From assembly GCF_042429235.1 (NCBI RefSeq), contig NZ_JBHMBA010000004.1: a DNA stretch of 64,000 nt; one strand, given 5' to 3'. The DNA comes from Arthrobacter_B citreus. Lineage in GTDB: Bacteria; Actinomycetota; Actinomycetes; Actinomycetales; Micrococcaceae. A model generated the notes under the pieces. It saw only the letters and a list, made by a program, of their open reading frames with translations. It searched no databases and was not told the DNA's origin. Made by a program: the position numbers and the translations under genes. Of the stretch, positions 8,931 to 17,946 are shown in pieces (position 1 is the first letter of the stretch; every line of letters begins with the position of its first letter).

Positions 8931-9557
8931 CTATCGCCGTTGGGTTTGGGCCAGCAGCTGCTCAAACGGCAACGATGCCTCAGTCCCGGTCCGGGCGGCA
9001 GGCGGCAGATCCCCCAGCAAAGCCACAAGTTCGCCTGCGGCGCGGCGGATCCTGCCGTCCAGCGGCGTGGTTCCCGCTTGGCCGGTACCCCAATCCTCCG
9101 GTGCCGCGTAGACCGCGGTGGGGGTGACTCTGGCCCGGAGGTAGCTGAACATGGGGCGCAGGGCGAAGTCGAGGACCATCGAGTGCCGGGAGCTGCCACC
9201 GGTAGCCCCGAGGATGACCGGTTTGCCATCCAGGGCAGTGTTGTCGATGACGTCAAAGAAGGATTTGAACAACCCGCTCATGGATGCCGTGAATACCGGG
9301 GTTACTGCCACCAGGGCGTCGGCTCCGATCACTTCATTGATCATCGCCTCCAATTTAGGTGGAGCAAAGCCGGTCACCATGTTGTTGGCGATGTCCACTG
9401 CATACTCCCGCAGCTCAAAGGTGCTGACCGACACCGGGCTGCCTGCGGTTTCCAGGGCTGCACGTGCCTCTGCTCCGAGCTGGTCAGCCAGCATGCGGCT
9501 CGACGAGGGAACACCCAAACCGGCCGAGAGTACTACGATCCTGCGATCCGCCACCAC
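8931..9557 (-). CDS. NADPH-dependent FMN reductase, CE1759 family
   Basis: The protein of about 208 residues has a flavodoxin-like fold. It has the starting strand IVVLSAGLG, the Ser-rich phosphate loop PSSSRMLAD, then AVTPVFTASMSGLFKSFFD and GATGGSSRHSM, both typical of CE1759-type FMN reductases. It should supply reduced FMN or reduce quinone-like acceptors in the cytosol. GTG 9557 is chosen because GAGGAGG (9563-9569) lies 5 nt upstream; GTG 9554 is equally possible. A longer frame to 9665 would run into the promoter region of the divergent DUF368 gene. Confidence 0.85.
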   Translation of the reverse strand: MVADRRIVVLSAGLGVPSSSRMLADQLGAEARAALETAGSPVSVSTFELREYAVDIANNMVTGFAPPKLEAMINEVIGADALVAVTPVFTASMSGLFKSFFDVIDNTALDGKPVILGATGGSSRHSMVLDFALRPMFSYLRARVTPTAVYAAPEDWGTGQAGTTPLDGRIRRAAGELVALLGDLPPAARTGTEASLPFEQLLAQTQRR

Positions 9558-9684
9558 GGCGACCTCCTCAAACTTGCATGTCTTTGCATCTAGTTTCTCC
9601 AACTCCGCGCCGCGCAAGGTTATTCCCCGACCGTTTCCCGGCGCCGAATTGGCGGCGGCATCCACGCCTAGTAGCCTCGACTCA

Positions 9685-10638
9685 ATGGCTTCCCCCCATT
9701 CCTCCCCTGCCCTTTCACCCCCGGCTCAACGGCCTACTATCCGGTCGACCGTCGCCCACGCCGCCCGCGGAGCCCTTATCGGACTGGTCGAACTGGTGCC
9801 GGGAGTATCCGGCGGAACAGTGGCACTCGTCCTCGGGATCTTCGATCGGCTCATTGCCTCAGCCAATCACTTCATCAGCGGCATCACGCACCTCGTATTC
9901 AAAGGAAGCAGGACCGGCGCCGCCCGACGTTTTGCTCCCGTTGAGTGGGCACTCGTAGTGCCGCTGGTGGCAGGCATGTTCCTGGCCCTGGCCATGTTGT
10001 CGGGACCGCTGCATTCCTTTGTTGAGAACCAAGCAACCATCGCGAGCGCCTTGTTTTTCGGCATGGTCGCAGCCAGCCTGCTCGTACCGATCAGCATGGT
10101 GCGGCAAGCCGGACCGGCCACAACTGCCGGCACGGCGACCGGCATCGCCGTTGTTCTCCTCGTCGCTGCCGCAGCGTTCATGCTGCTGGGAATACCTGCC
10201 CTGCAGATCCAGGATCCTCCATGGTGGGCCCTGACCCTAAGCGGAGCAATTGCCGTATGCGCCCTTGCGCTGCCGGGCCTCTCCGGTTCCTTCATCCTGC
10301 TGACTTTCGGCATGTATGAGCCAACACTTGAAGCCGTCAGCACGAGGGACTACGGCTATTTGGCACTCTTTATCACCGGCGCCATCCTCGGCCTGGCCTC
10401 ATTTGTCCGCCTTCTCGGGTATTTGCTGCGGGTACGACGCCGGGCTGTTCTGTTGGTGGCCACGGGACTGATTCTCGGTTCCCTTCGGGCACTGTGGCCC
10501 TGGCAGCAGGACGCCACCCTGCTCCCGCCCGATAACGCCTGGCTCTGGCCTCTGGCCGCATGCATCGCCGGCGCCTGCGTTGTGCTGCTCCTCTGGTGGC
10601 GCCAGTCGCGCCCCGCCAGCGTCGGCAGCGCGCACTGA
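9685..10638 (+). CDS. DUF368 membrane protein (PopT-type polyprenyl-phosphate translocase family)
   Basis: The 317-residue protein has about eight to nine membrane segments. It carries the DUF368 signature twice, as LVELVPGVSGGTVALVLGI near residue 40 and ALPGLSGSFILLTFGMYE near 200, the inverted-repeat halves typical of the family. DUF368 proteins have been described as PopT, which returns undecaprenyl phosphate across the membrane for cell-wall synthesis, so that role is inferred here. ATG 9685 begins the conserved region; upstream in-frame sequence is antisense to the FMN reductase. A short Arg-containing tail ends the protein. Confidence 0.85.
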   Translation: MASPHSSPALSPPAQRPTIRSTVAHAARGALIGLVELVPGVSGGTVALVLGIFDRLIASANHFISGITHLVFKGSRTGAARRFAPVEWALVVPLVAGMFLALAMLSGPLHSFVENQATIASALFFGMVAASLLVPISMVRQAGPATTAGTATGIAVVLLVAAAAFMLLGIPALQIQDPPWWALTLSGAIAVCALALPGLSGSFILLTFGMYEPTLEAVSTRDYGYLALFITGAILGLASFVRLLGYLLRVRRRAVLLVATGLILGSLRALWPWQQDATLLPPDNAWLWPLAACIAGACVVLLLWWRQSRPASVGSAH

Positions 10639-10699
10639 CAAAAGCGCTCTGTTACGCGGGTTGGGCAGGCCGAAACACTGCCCGGCATACGCTGTTCCC

Positions 10700-11317
10700 A
10701 TGAGAGACCAGAGCTGCCCCGCACCGCCGTCGTTCCTGGAACCCGTAGAGCTCAGCGGAGCCGGCGTGATCCTTGAACCGTTGTCCCGCACCCACGTCCC
10801 CGAGCTTGCCGACGCCGTGCGCGACGGTGAGTTGTGGAACAAGTGGTACACCCGCATCGCGTCACCCGAAGATATGGACGCGGATGTGGAAGCCCGCCTG
10901 GCTCAGCACGCTGCCGGGACAGTGGTGCCATGGGCTATCCGCCGCAGGGACACCGGAGCAATCTGCGGAATGACCACGTATCTGAACATCCGCGCTGATC
11001 ACCGGCGGCTGGAGATCGGTTCCACGTGGCTCGCCGCCAGCGCGCAACGGACCAAAATCAATACCGAGGCCAAGCTCCTGCTGCTTACCCGAGCCTTCGA
11101 GGAACTGGAATGCAATGCGGTGGAACTGCGCACCCACTGGCACAACCACCAGTCCCGGGCAGCCATCGCCCGGCTCGGCGCAAAACAGGACGGGGTGCTG
11201 CGCAACCATGACATCTGGCGGGACGGCACGCTGCGCGACGTCGTCGTCTTTTCCATCATCAACAGCGAATGGCCAACAGTCCGCCTCGCGCTGACTTCCC
11301 GCTTGACCCGTTCATAG
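10700..11317 (+). CDS. GNAT N-acetyltransferase, RimJ/RimL-like
   Basis: The 205-residue protein has the layout of ribosomal-protein-type acetyltransferases. An N-terminal substrate strand (GVILEPLSRTHVPELADAV) is followed by TGAICGMTTYLNI, the strand IGSTWLAASAQRTKINTEA and the closing NHQSRAAIARLGAKQDGV. The Q/RxxGxG acetyl-CoA loop is degenerate (SAQRTKIN), which is usual in this subgroup. ATG 10700 is chosen because homologous sequence begins soon after; no strong ribosome-binding site is visible. It lies 61 nt after the DUF368 gene and may be cotranscribed with it. Confidence 0.8.
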   Translation: MRDQSCPAPPSFLEPVELSGAGVILEPLSRTHVPELADAVRDGELWNKWYTRIASPEDMDADVEARLAQHAAGTVVPWAIRRRDTGAICGMTTYLNIRADHRRLEIGSTWLAASAQRTKINTEAKLLLLTRAFEELECNAVELRTHWHNHQSRAAIARLGAKQDGVLRNHDIWRDGTLRDVVVFSIINSEWPTVRLALTSRLTRS

Positions 11318-11688
11318 GGGATCCTGACAGGAAGGACTTCGCCTCCCGGAATCCTGGTGCCTTCGGCACAGCGCAGCGCATAGGTTAAGCGCCGCCACCG
11401 CCGGACGCAAATCAGCAGTGCCTGCCATGCGCCCCGTCGGACGCAGTGGGAAATGCGAGGTGAAAATCGTCGCTATCTTTAATGCAGTGCCCGCCCCTGA
11501 AGGGGCCTGGTGCCGCCCTTCGAACTGTCTTCCGGCCCCGCCTGATGCCGTTCCGCTGCGTGCTGCACCGCGTCGCGGCCGGGCCGTACCGCAGCGCTGC
11601 GGGACACGGCACGGACACCCCGAAACGGGGGCACTGCTCCACTGGAACTGCGGTTCCACAGCTACAACCTCAACGAAGCGGAGACGCA
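11318..11688. other. 371-nt leader/intergenic region before the nucleoside operon
   Basis: No gene is supported. Two small hairpins are visible: CCCC-TGAA-GGGG near 11495 and CCCCG-AAA-CGGGG near 11620. A TATCTTTAAT element near 11473 could be a -10 box for the operon. No recognised riboswitch or operator was identified. Confidence 0.4.
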
Positions 11689-12636
11689 ATGCCCACCAAA
11701 ATCATCCTGGACTGCGACCCCGGTCATGATGATGCGGTCGCCCTGCTGCTGGCACACGGCAGCCCGGAGATCGACCTTCTCGCGGTAACCACGGTCGTCG
11801 GAAACCAGACCCTCGAAAAGGTGACCCGCAACGCGCTGGCAATTGCCCGTGTCGCAAATATCACAAACGTTCCCTTCGCTGCAGGCAGTCCCCGCCCCTT
11901 GGTACGGACGATCGAAAATGCTCCGGACATCCACGGTGAATCCGGCATGGACGGCCCCGAGCTGCCCGAACCCGCCATCGAGCTGGACCCGCGCCACGCA
12001 GTTGACCTGATCATCGACACCGTGATGGCTCACGAACCCGGAACCGTCACGTTGGTCCCCACCGGCGGGCTGACCAACATTGCCCTGGCCGTGCGCAAGG
12101 AACCCCGGATTGCCGAACGGGTGAAGGAAGTTGTCCTGATGGGCGGCGGCTACCACGTGGGCAACTGGTCCGCAGTAGCCGAGTTCAACATCAAGATTGA
12201 TCCCGAAGCCGCTCACATCGTCTTCAACGAAAAGTGGCCGCTCACCATGGTCGGCCTGGACCTGACGCACCAGGCACTGGCCACTGACGAAGTGGCCGAC
12301 CGCATCGCCGCCGTCGGAACCAAGCCGGCAAAATTCGTTGGTGAGCTCCTGGAATTCTTCGGCGAGGCCTACAAGGACGCGCAGGGCTTCGACTTCCCGC
12401 CCGTCCATGACCCGTGCGCCGTCGCGTACGTGATCGATCCTTCAGTCATGACCACCCGGCGGGTTCCGCTGGACGTGGAGCTGACCGGAACCCTGACCCT
12501 GGGCATGACGGTGGCGGACTTCCGCGCCCCGGCGCCCGCTGACTGCAACACCTCCGTTGCCGTCGACCTGGACCACCAGAAGTTCTGGGACCTGGTTGTG
12601 GACGCCCTGGAGCGGATTGGCGAGGTGGACCTGTGA
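11689..12636 (+). CDS. inosine-uridine-preferring nucleoside hydrolase
   Basis: The 315-residue enzyme starts with the calcium-binding signature of the family, LDCDPGHDDAVALLLAHG (Asp8, Asp10, Asp14, Asp15). It continues with PTGGLTNIALAV and the VVLMGGGYHVGN segment, and ends near FPPVHDPCAVAYV, which supplies the late Asp. It should cleave ribonucleosides to free base and ribose in the cytosol. It overlaps the transporter gene by 4 nt (GTGA), so translation is probably coupled. Upstream in-frame sequence to 11482 has no family similarity, hence ATG 11689. Confidence 0.9.
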   Translation: MPTKIILDCDPGHDDAVALLLAHGSPEIDLLAVTTVVGNQTLEKVTRNALAIARVANITNVPFAAGSPRPLVRTIENAPDIHGESGMDGPELPEPAIELDPRHAVDLIIDTVMAHEPGTVTLVPTGGLTNIALAVRKEPRIAERVKEVVLMGGGYHVGNWSAVAEFNIKIDPEAAHIVFNEKWPLTMVGLDLTHQALATDEVADRIAAVGTKPAKFVGELLEFFGEAYKDAQGFDFPPVHDPCAVAYVIDPSVMTTRRVPLDVELTGTLTLGMTVADFRAPAPADCNTSVAVDLDHQKFWDLVVDALERIGEVDL

Positions 12637-14057
12637 GTGAAACAACCCAGCGCCGTGTAAACGTGGCCGTTCTGATGACGGCCCTGCTGGCCGCCTGCGT
12701 GGCGTTCCAGCTCAACGCTTCCATGCTCTCCCCCGCCTTGGTGACCATCGAAGAAGAACTGAACACCACTTCGGCGGCAGTTGGCCTGAGCCAGACTGCG
12801 TTCTTCACCTCCGCAGCCCTCTTCTCGCTGTTCCTGCCGCGTTTGGGCGACATCATTGGCCGCAAGAAAGTCCTCGCCGGGATGCTGGTGGTCCTGACCA
12901 TCGGCTCCGTGGTGGCTGCACTGGCGCCCAGCATCGAGGTGCTGTTCATCGCCCGGCTGATCCAGGGCGTCTCCGGGCCTGTGGTCCCGCTGGCACTGAT
13001 CATGCTGCGCGTGGAAATCCGCGAGCCGAAGCTTTACGGCACCCTGATGGGTGTCATCACAGCTGTCAACGGCGGCATCGCCGGTGTTGACGCCATCGCC
13101 GGCGGCTACCTGGCGCAGAACCACGGCTTCGCTTCGGTCTTCTGGGCCATGGCCGTTGTCGGCGCCATTGCCTCGGCGCTGCTGATCTTCCTGGCGCCGG
13201 AGTCCACGGCCGAGAAGAAGGAAAAAATGGACTGGGTGGGCGTTATTCCCCTGGTCATCTCGGTGGGCACCCTGCTGACCGCCTTCAACGAGGCCGGCAA
13301 GCTGGCTGACGCGAACTGGCCCCTGGTCACCGGGCTGATCGTCATTTCCATCATCGCCTTCGCGGTGTTCTGGAAGGTCGAAAACCGCAGCGACCACCCG
13401 CTGGTGGCCACGCACCTGCTCAAGCAGCGCTCCACTTGGTCACTGCTGCTGACCACGCTGCTGACCATGACCGGTGTCTTTGCCGTCATGAACGGCATCA
13501 TCCCCGCCCTCGCACAGGACGGCGTCATCGGTTTCGGCCTGGGCGCCGAGGAGTCGGCTTGGTGGACGCTGACCCCGTACGCCATCGCAGGCCTGCTGAT
13601 CGGCCCGTTCGCCGGCCGCCTTGCCGCAACCTGGGGTTACGGAAAGGTCCTGCGGATCGGCATGATCGGTTCCGTCATCGCTTTGGCTCTGATGCTCCTG
13701 GTGGTGGGCAGTGACTCCAAGCTGGGTCTCCTGGGCGTTTCGGTGCTGATCGGTATTACCTACGCCGGCATTGGCAACATCATGCTCAACGGCCTGGGCA
13801 TCGTACTGTCCCCCAAGGAGAACCCCGGTTTCCTGCCGGGCTTGAACGCCGGTGCCTTCAACCTCGGCGCCGGACTGAGCTTCGCGGTGATTTACGCGGT
13901 AAAGACTGCGACCACCGCAGCCGACGGTTCCGGCACGGAAGGCTACTACGGCGGTATCATTGCCGGTCTGGTAATTCTCGGCCTGGCCCTGGCCGCGTCC
14001 TTCCTGATCCCCAAGCCGGCCAATGCTGAAGTTACAGCCGACGCCGGCACCCGTTGA
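12633..14057 (+). CDS. MFS transporter, probable nucleoside or ribose uptake
   Basis: The 474-residue protein has 12-14 membrane segments, the MFS motif LPRLGDIIGRKKVLAG between TM2 and TM3, and a C-terminal cluster ending in PKPANAEV. The shape is that of DHA2-like permeases. It sits between a nucleoside hydrolase and a ribokinase with coupled starts, so nucleoside import is the simplest job; drug export is the family alternative. The GTG start at 12633 overlaps the preceding stop. The stop lies 23 nt before the ribokinase start. Confidence 0.85.
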   Translation: MSETTQRRVNVAVLMTALLAACVAFQLNASMLSPALVTIEEELNTTSAAVGLSQTAFFTSAALFSLFLPRLGDIIGRKKVLAGMLVVLTIGSVVAALAPSIEVLFIARLIQGVSGPVVPLALIMLRVEIREPKLYGTLMGVITAVNGGIAGVDAIAGGYLAQNHGFASVFWAMAVVGAIASALLIFLAPESTAEKKEKMDWVGVIPLVISVGTLLTAFNEAGKLADANWPLVTGLIVISIIAFAVFWKVENRSDHPLVATHLLKQRSTWSLLLTTLLTMTGVFAVMNGIIPALAQDGVIGFGLGAEESAWWTLTPYAIAGLLIGPFAGRLAATWGYGKVLRIGMIGSVIALALMLLVVGSDSKLGLLGVSVLIGITYAGIGNIMLNGLGIVLSPKENPGFLPGLNAGAFNLGAGLSFAVIYAVKTATTAADGSGTEGYYGGIIAGLVILGLALAASFLIPKPANAEVTADAGTR

Positions 14058-14080
14058 GCCCCACCAAGGAGAATCCACGC

Positions 14081-14995
14081 ATGACCGCCGGAAAAGTTGT
14101 AGTTGTTGGTTCACTCAACGCTGACCTGACTGTCCGCACCGACCGTTTCCCCTCCCCGGGTGAAACGCTCAACGGATCTGAACTGGTGATCGTGCCGGGT
14201 GGGAAAAGCGCCAACCAGGCCGCTGCCGCCGCCATCCTCGGAGCAGACGTGCGCCTGTTCGGCGCCGTCGGAGCCGACGGTCACGGCGATCTCCTGCTCA
14301 AGGCAGCAACTGAAGCCGGGGTCGACGCTTCCGGTGTGCTGCGCCGGTCCGACACGGCGACCGGCACGGCCATGATCGTGGTGGATGCCGCCGGGGAGAA
14401 CACGATCATCGTTTCCCCGGGAGCCAACGGCACCGTCACCGGCGCTGAACTCCCGGCGGATCTGTTCGACGACGCCGCTGTCCTCTGCCTAAGCCTGGAG
14501 GTTCCGCTCGAAGCGGTGACCGCTGCGGCGCAGGCAGGACACGACGCCGGCGCCACAGTGCTGCTGAATCTCTCCCCGTACCGGGAAGTTCCGGCCAAGC
14601 TGCTGGCGCTGACCGACGTCCTGCTGGTCAACGCCCATGAAGCGGCACAGGTCACCGGTCTGGCCGACCCTGCCGCCGATTGGGAGGCGGTCATCGCTGC
14701 CTTTGCCCGCCTGGGCGTTCACCGCGCGATCATTACCCTGGGCGGGGACGGTGCTGTCGTTCTGGATGGAACGGCCTCCGGTGCCGACCGGGTTGTCGCT
14801 GCCGCACCCACCCGGGTGACGGCAGTGGACACCACCGGCTGCGGCGATGCCTTCACGGCGGCCACCGCTGCCCGGCTTGCCGCGGGTGATCCGCTGCCTG
14901 CCGCCGCCGAGTTTGCCGCACGCGCCGGCGCCATGGCAGCGACCCTTCCGGGTGCGCAGTCTTCGTACACCGCACTCCAGGGGCTCAAGCCCTAG
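14081..14995 (+). CDS. rbsK: ribokinase (PfkB family)
   Basis: The 304-residue kinase shows the sugar-binding start (VVVGSLNADLTVRTDRFPSP), the glycine segment PGGKSANQAAAAAILGA and the ATP/catalytic motif VDTTGCGDAFTAA with catalytic Asp. Typical ribokinases read DTTGAGD; Cys replaces Ala here, which should be tolerated. It converts ribose released by the hydrolase to ribose-5-phosphate. ATG 14081 has AAGGAGA 8 nt upstream. A longer frame to 14054 overlaps the transporter stop and is less likely. A strong terminator follows 19 nt after the stop. Confidence 0.9.
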   Translation: MTAGKVVVVGSLNADLTVRTDRFPSPGETLNGSELVIVPGGKSANQAAAAAILGADVRLFGAVGADGHGDLLLKAATEAGVDASGVLRRSDTATGTAMIVVDAAGENTIIVSPGANGTVTGAELPADLFDDAAVLCLSLEVPLEAVTAAAQAGHDAGATVLLNLSPYREVPAKLLALTDVLLVNAHEAAQVTGLADPAADWEAVIAAFARLGVHRAIITLGGDGAVVLDGTASGADRVVAAAPTRVTAVDTTGCGDAFTAATAARLAAGDPLPAAAEFAARAGAMAATLPGAQSSYTALQGLKP

Positions 14996-15060
14996 GCGCC
15001 CGCCCACTATGCGCTGAGGGGGTTGGTTCCGGTTCACCGGTTCCAACCCCCTCAGTGTTT
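14996..15060 (+). terminator. rho-independent terminator of the nucleoside operon
   Basis: CTGAGGGGGTTGG (15014-15026) pairs perfectly with CCAACCCCCTCAG (15043-15055). Across a 2x2 internal loop CCGG pairs with CCGG, and TGTTTT follows. Confidence 0.85.
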
Positions 15061-15085
15061 TCCGGGCCCCTCAGTGTTTTCCGGG
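15048..15085 (+). repeat. perfect 19-bp tandem duplication of the terminator tail
   Basis: CCCCTCAGTGTTTTCCGGG occurs twice back to back (15048-15066 and 15067-15085). The right stem end and T-run of the terminator are duplicated. Confidence 0.9.
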
Positions 15086-15246
15086 GTTGGCCGGTGCTCA
15101 GCCTTAAGGCGTAGTTTCCACTGCACCAATCACGCCCCGCCAGCGAATCCCCGCCTTTGGGCCGATGTGGCTGCGTGCCAACCGGGGCTAGGCTTGCTGG
15201 CATGCAGCACTTCAGCTGCAGAATCAGCAAGCTTTGAGGGGAAAGC

Positions 15247-15789
15247 ATGTCCGATCAAACTCCGCAGGAAAACTACAACTACAACGCCTACACCGGGGGC
15301 GCAACACCTGATGTGCCGGCCGCTCCGGTGCGTCCCAAGCAGGTGGACATATCCTTCTGGCTGCTGATTGTCTCCTTGGTGATTTCAGTGGTGAGCGTGC
15401 CCCTCACAATTGCCGTGTTCAACAGCCCCGAAAGCCGGGAAGCCACCGAAGCGGAACTCCAGCGGCAAAACGTTGCCGGGCTGACCGTGGATGATGCCAT
15501 CGCCGCCACCGTCGCCTTCCTGGTGATCACGGCCGTTATCAGCGTGGCCATCACCCTCCTGGTGGCCATTTTTATCCGCAAGGGCCATAACTGGGCCCGC
15601 ATTGTCCTGACGGTCTTCGCCGTTCTGTCGCTGCTGTCCCTGCTGGTTCCGTCAGGGGCATCCCTGCTGGGCATCGTGGGAATAGTCCTGGTCCTGGCAG
15701 CCACAGTGCTGCTGTATGTGAAACCGGCTCCGGCCTATTTCGCCGCCATGAAGCAGTACCGCCGCAACAAGAAATTCGGCTCGTACTGA
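15247..15789 (+). CDS. small multi-spanning membrane protein, unknown function
   Basis: The 180-residue protein begins with a Tyr/Asn-rich cytoplasmic stretch (NYNYNAYTGG) and has four hydrophobic segments, around residues 38-58, 82-103, 113-130 and 133-152. A basic tail (YRRNKKFGSY) ends it. GAGGGGAAAGC before ATG 15247 gives a good ribosome-binding site. It resembles actinobacterial DUF4064-like proteins in layout only. It is monocistronic, followed by a repeat-filled gap and a convergent gene. Confidence 0.7.
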   Translation: MSDQTPQENYNYNAYTGGATPDVPAAPVRPKQVDISFWLLIVSLVISVVSVPLTIAVFNSPESREATEAELQRQNVAGLTVDDAIAATVAFLVITAVISVAITLLVAIFIRKGHNWARIVLTVFAVLSLLSLLVPSGASLLGIVGIVLVLAATVLLYVKPAPAYFAAMKQYRRNKKFGSY

Positions 15790-15844
15790 ATTTCCAGTCC
15801 TGAACCTGCTGAACCTTCAGTACTGAACCTGCAAAACCGGCAGG

Positions 15845-15892
15845 CACTGAACCGGCCCGACACTGAACCGGCCCGCTTACTGAGCCTGCCCG
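15845..15892. repeat. tandem repeat, 16 bp x 3
   Basis: The units are cactgaaccggcccga, cactgaaccggcccgc and ttactgagcctgcccg. Further degenerate copies of ctgaacctg lie between 15798 and 15840. The repeat lies in the gap between convergent genes. Confidence 0.75.
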
Positions 15893-15902
15893 TTGGTGGA
15901 GC

Positions 15903-17582
15903 CTAGCGGCCGGCAGCCCGCCCGGCTGACCGGCCGCTGAACAGGCAGCCGCCCAGGAACGTGCCCTCCAGAGAGCGGTAGCCGTGCATGCCACCGCCGC
16001 CAAACCCGGCTGCCTCACCGGCGGCATACAGTCCGGGGACCGGATCACCCGCGGCGTCCAGGACCCGCGATTCAAGGTCCGTTTCCAGTCCGCCCAGGGT
16101 CTTACGGGTCAACACCGACAGCCGCACCGCGATCAACGGTCCGTCCTTGGTCTCCAGAATGGGACGCGGAGGCGCGGTCCTGATCAGCCGGTCACCCAAG
16201 TAGCTGCGCGCCCCGCGGATGGCGGTTACCTGGCTGTCCTTGCTAAAGGGGTTCCGGATTTCCCGGTCCCTGGCAACAAGCTCTCCCCGCACTGCATCAG
16301 CTGAGAGCACTGGTGCCCGCCCCTCAGTGGAGTCCTTGGCGAGGGCGTTCATGCCGGCAACCAGCTCCTCGACTGAACCTGCCGAGATGAAGTCCTCGCC
16401 GTGATCCAGGAACTTTTGGACCGGTCCGGGAATGCCGGCCGTTGCCCGGCCAAGGACATCCCGAACTGACTTTCCCGTGAGGTCTGGATTCTGCTCGGAA
16501 CCGGAGAGGGCAAATTCCTTGCGGATGATCGCCTTGTTCAGAAGGAACCAGCTGTAGTCATAGCCCGTGCTGCGCAGGTGCTCGAGCGTTCCCAGGGTGT
16601 CGAACCCCGGGAACAGCGGCACCGGAAGCCGGTTCCCCGCTGCATCGAGCCACAGCGATGACGGGCCGGGCAAAATTCGAATGCCGTGGTTGGACCAGAC
16701 CGGGTTCCAGTTCTTGATGCCCTCCACGTAATGCCACATCCGATCCGGGTTGATCACCCGCCCGCCGGCCGCGGCACTGGCCGTAATGCCGCGCCCGTCC
16801 ACGTGTCCGGGCACTCCGCTGAGCATGGTCTGCGGCGGGCTGCCCAGCCGTTTCGGCCATGCGGCTCGAACCAAGTCATGGTCCCCTCCGATCCCGCCGG
16901 TGGTGACGACGACGGCGCCGGCCGAGAACTCGAAGTCCCCCACCTTGATGCGGCTGGTTTCGGTGCCGCGGGCCGCCGTCGTCGGCTCCAGCACGGCGCC
17001 CCGGATGCCGGTCACCACACCGTTAGCCGTTGTCAGCTCTTCCATCCGGTGCCGCGCTGCCAGCCGCACCAGCCCGCGGGCGACGCCGTCGCGCACCTTC
17101 GCTTCAAACGGTGCCGTAACGCCGGGACCCGTCCCCCAGGTGATGTGGAACCGGGGCACGGAGTTGCCCGGCCCGGTGGCACCGTAGCCGCCGCGCTCCG
17201 CCCAGCCGACAACGGGAAAAATGCGGTGCCCCATGCCATGCAGCCAGGAGCGTTTCTCGCCGGCGGCGAAGTGAACGTAGGCCTCGGCCCACCGCCGCGG
17301 CCAGTAGTCCTCGGGCCGGTCAAAAGCGGCGGTGCCCAGCCAATCCTGCCAAGCCAGCTCCACGGAGTCCTTGATACGCAGCCGCCGCTGCTCGGGAGTG
17401 TCCACCAGAAACAAGCCGCCGAAGGACCACCAGGCCTGCCCGCCGATGCTGGCCTCGCCCTCCTGCTCCACCAAAATCACGGACCGGCCGGCGTCGATCA
17501 GCTCAGCGGTGGCGACCAGGCCCGCCAGACCGGCTCCTACAACAATGACGTCTGCGTCTGTGGTTGGCTGCATCCGGCTCAC
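15903..17582 (-). CDS. FAD-binding dehydrogenase (COG3573 / ketosteroid-dehydrogenase-like)
   Basis: The 559-residue flavoprotein starts with the dinucleotide-binding motif DVIVVGAGLAGLVATAEL and a Glu-ending second strand (SVILVEQE). It closes with the FAD motif GLYAAGEAAGFGGGGMHG. Fumarate-reductase/KstD-like members of this group oxidise or reduce C=C bonds; no substrate can be read here. GTG 17582 and ATG 17573 are both possible, with only a weak AGG upstream. Conserved sequence begins about ten residues in. No partner gene is adjacent on its strand. Confidence 0.85.
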   Translation of the reverse strand: MSRMQPTTDADVIVVGAGLAGLVATAELIDAGRSVILVEQEGEASIGGQAWWSFGGLFLVDTPEQRRLRIKDSVELAWQDWLGTAAFDRPEDYWPRRWAEAYVHFAAGEKRSWLHGMGHRIFPVVGWAERGGYGATGPGNSVPRFHITWGTGPGVTAPFEAKVRDGVARGLVRLAARHRMEELTTANGVVTGIRGAVLEPTTAARGTETSRIKVGDFEFSAGAVVVTTGGIGGDHDLVRAAWPKRLGSPPQTMLSGVPGHVDGRGITASAAAGGRVINPDRMWHYVEGIKNWNPVWSNHGIRILPGPSSLWLDAAGNRLPVPLFPGFDTLGTLEHLRSTGYDYSWFLLNKAIIRKEFALSGSEQNPDLTGKSVRDVLGRATAGIPGPVQKFLDHGEDFISAGSVEELVAGMNALAKDSTEGRAPVLSADAVRGELVARDREIRNPFSKDSQVTAIRGARSYLGDRLIRTAPPRPILETKDGPLIAVRLSVLTRKTLGGLETDLESRVLDAAGDPVPGLYAAGEAAGFGGGGMHGYRSLEGTFLGGCLFSGRSAGRAAGR

Positions 17583-17790
17583 GCTACCTGCAGCTTTTCC
17601 CTCTGGCTAGGGATGATCTGCACTGCAGTGACGGCATTGGACTCCGCCTGTTCCCCTTCGCGGGGCCACTTGGCAGTTGCCCCTTTCTGCGGAGGTTAGC
17701 TCTTCCTAGACTTGGCGTATGAGTAGTCCTCCACATGGGGGGCTGCTCCCGCAGAGCTGATGTCCGCCTCAACCTGACTGGAGAAGAACC

Positions 17791-17940
17791 ATGACTGAGA
17801 AGGAATCGCCCGCCGCCAACGACAAGGATCGAACCCACAATGAAGCCCCGTCCGAGGGCGACACGTCCAAGGCGCCCGAATCGGATCGCCAGCACACCCA
17901 GGATGCCGCGGAGGGAGATGACACGGAGCAGACGAAATAG
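17791..17940 (+). CDS. 49-residue acidic, hydrophilic protein
   Basis: This frame is too short for most gene callers but is well supported. GGAGAAGAACC precedes ATG 17791, and codon use fits the genome. The product (starts MTEKESPAAND) is rich in Asp, Glu, Lys and Thr, with no hydrophobic segment, and should be disordered. Similar tiny hydrophilic proteins are scattered in Arthrobacter-type genomes without known role. Directly after its stop lie seven 15-bp repeats and a terminator. Confidence 0.6.
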   Translation: MTEKESPAANDKDRTHNEAPSEGDTSKAPESDRQHTQDAAEGDDTEQTK

Positions 17941-17946
17941 GTTTGG

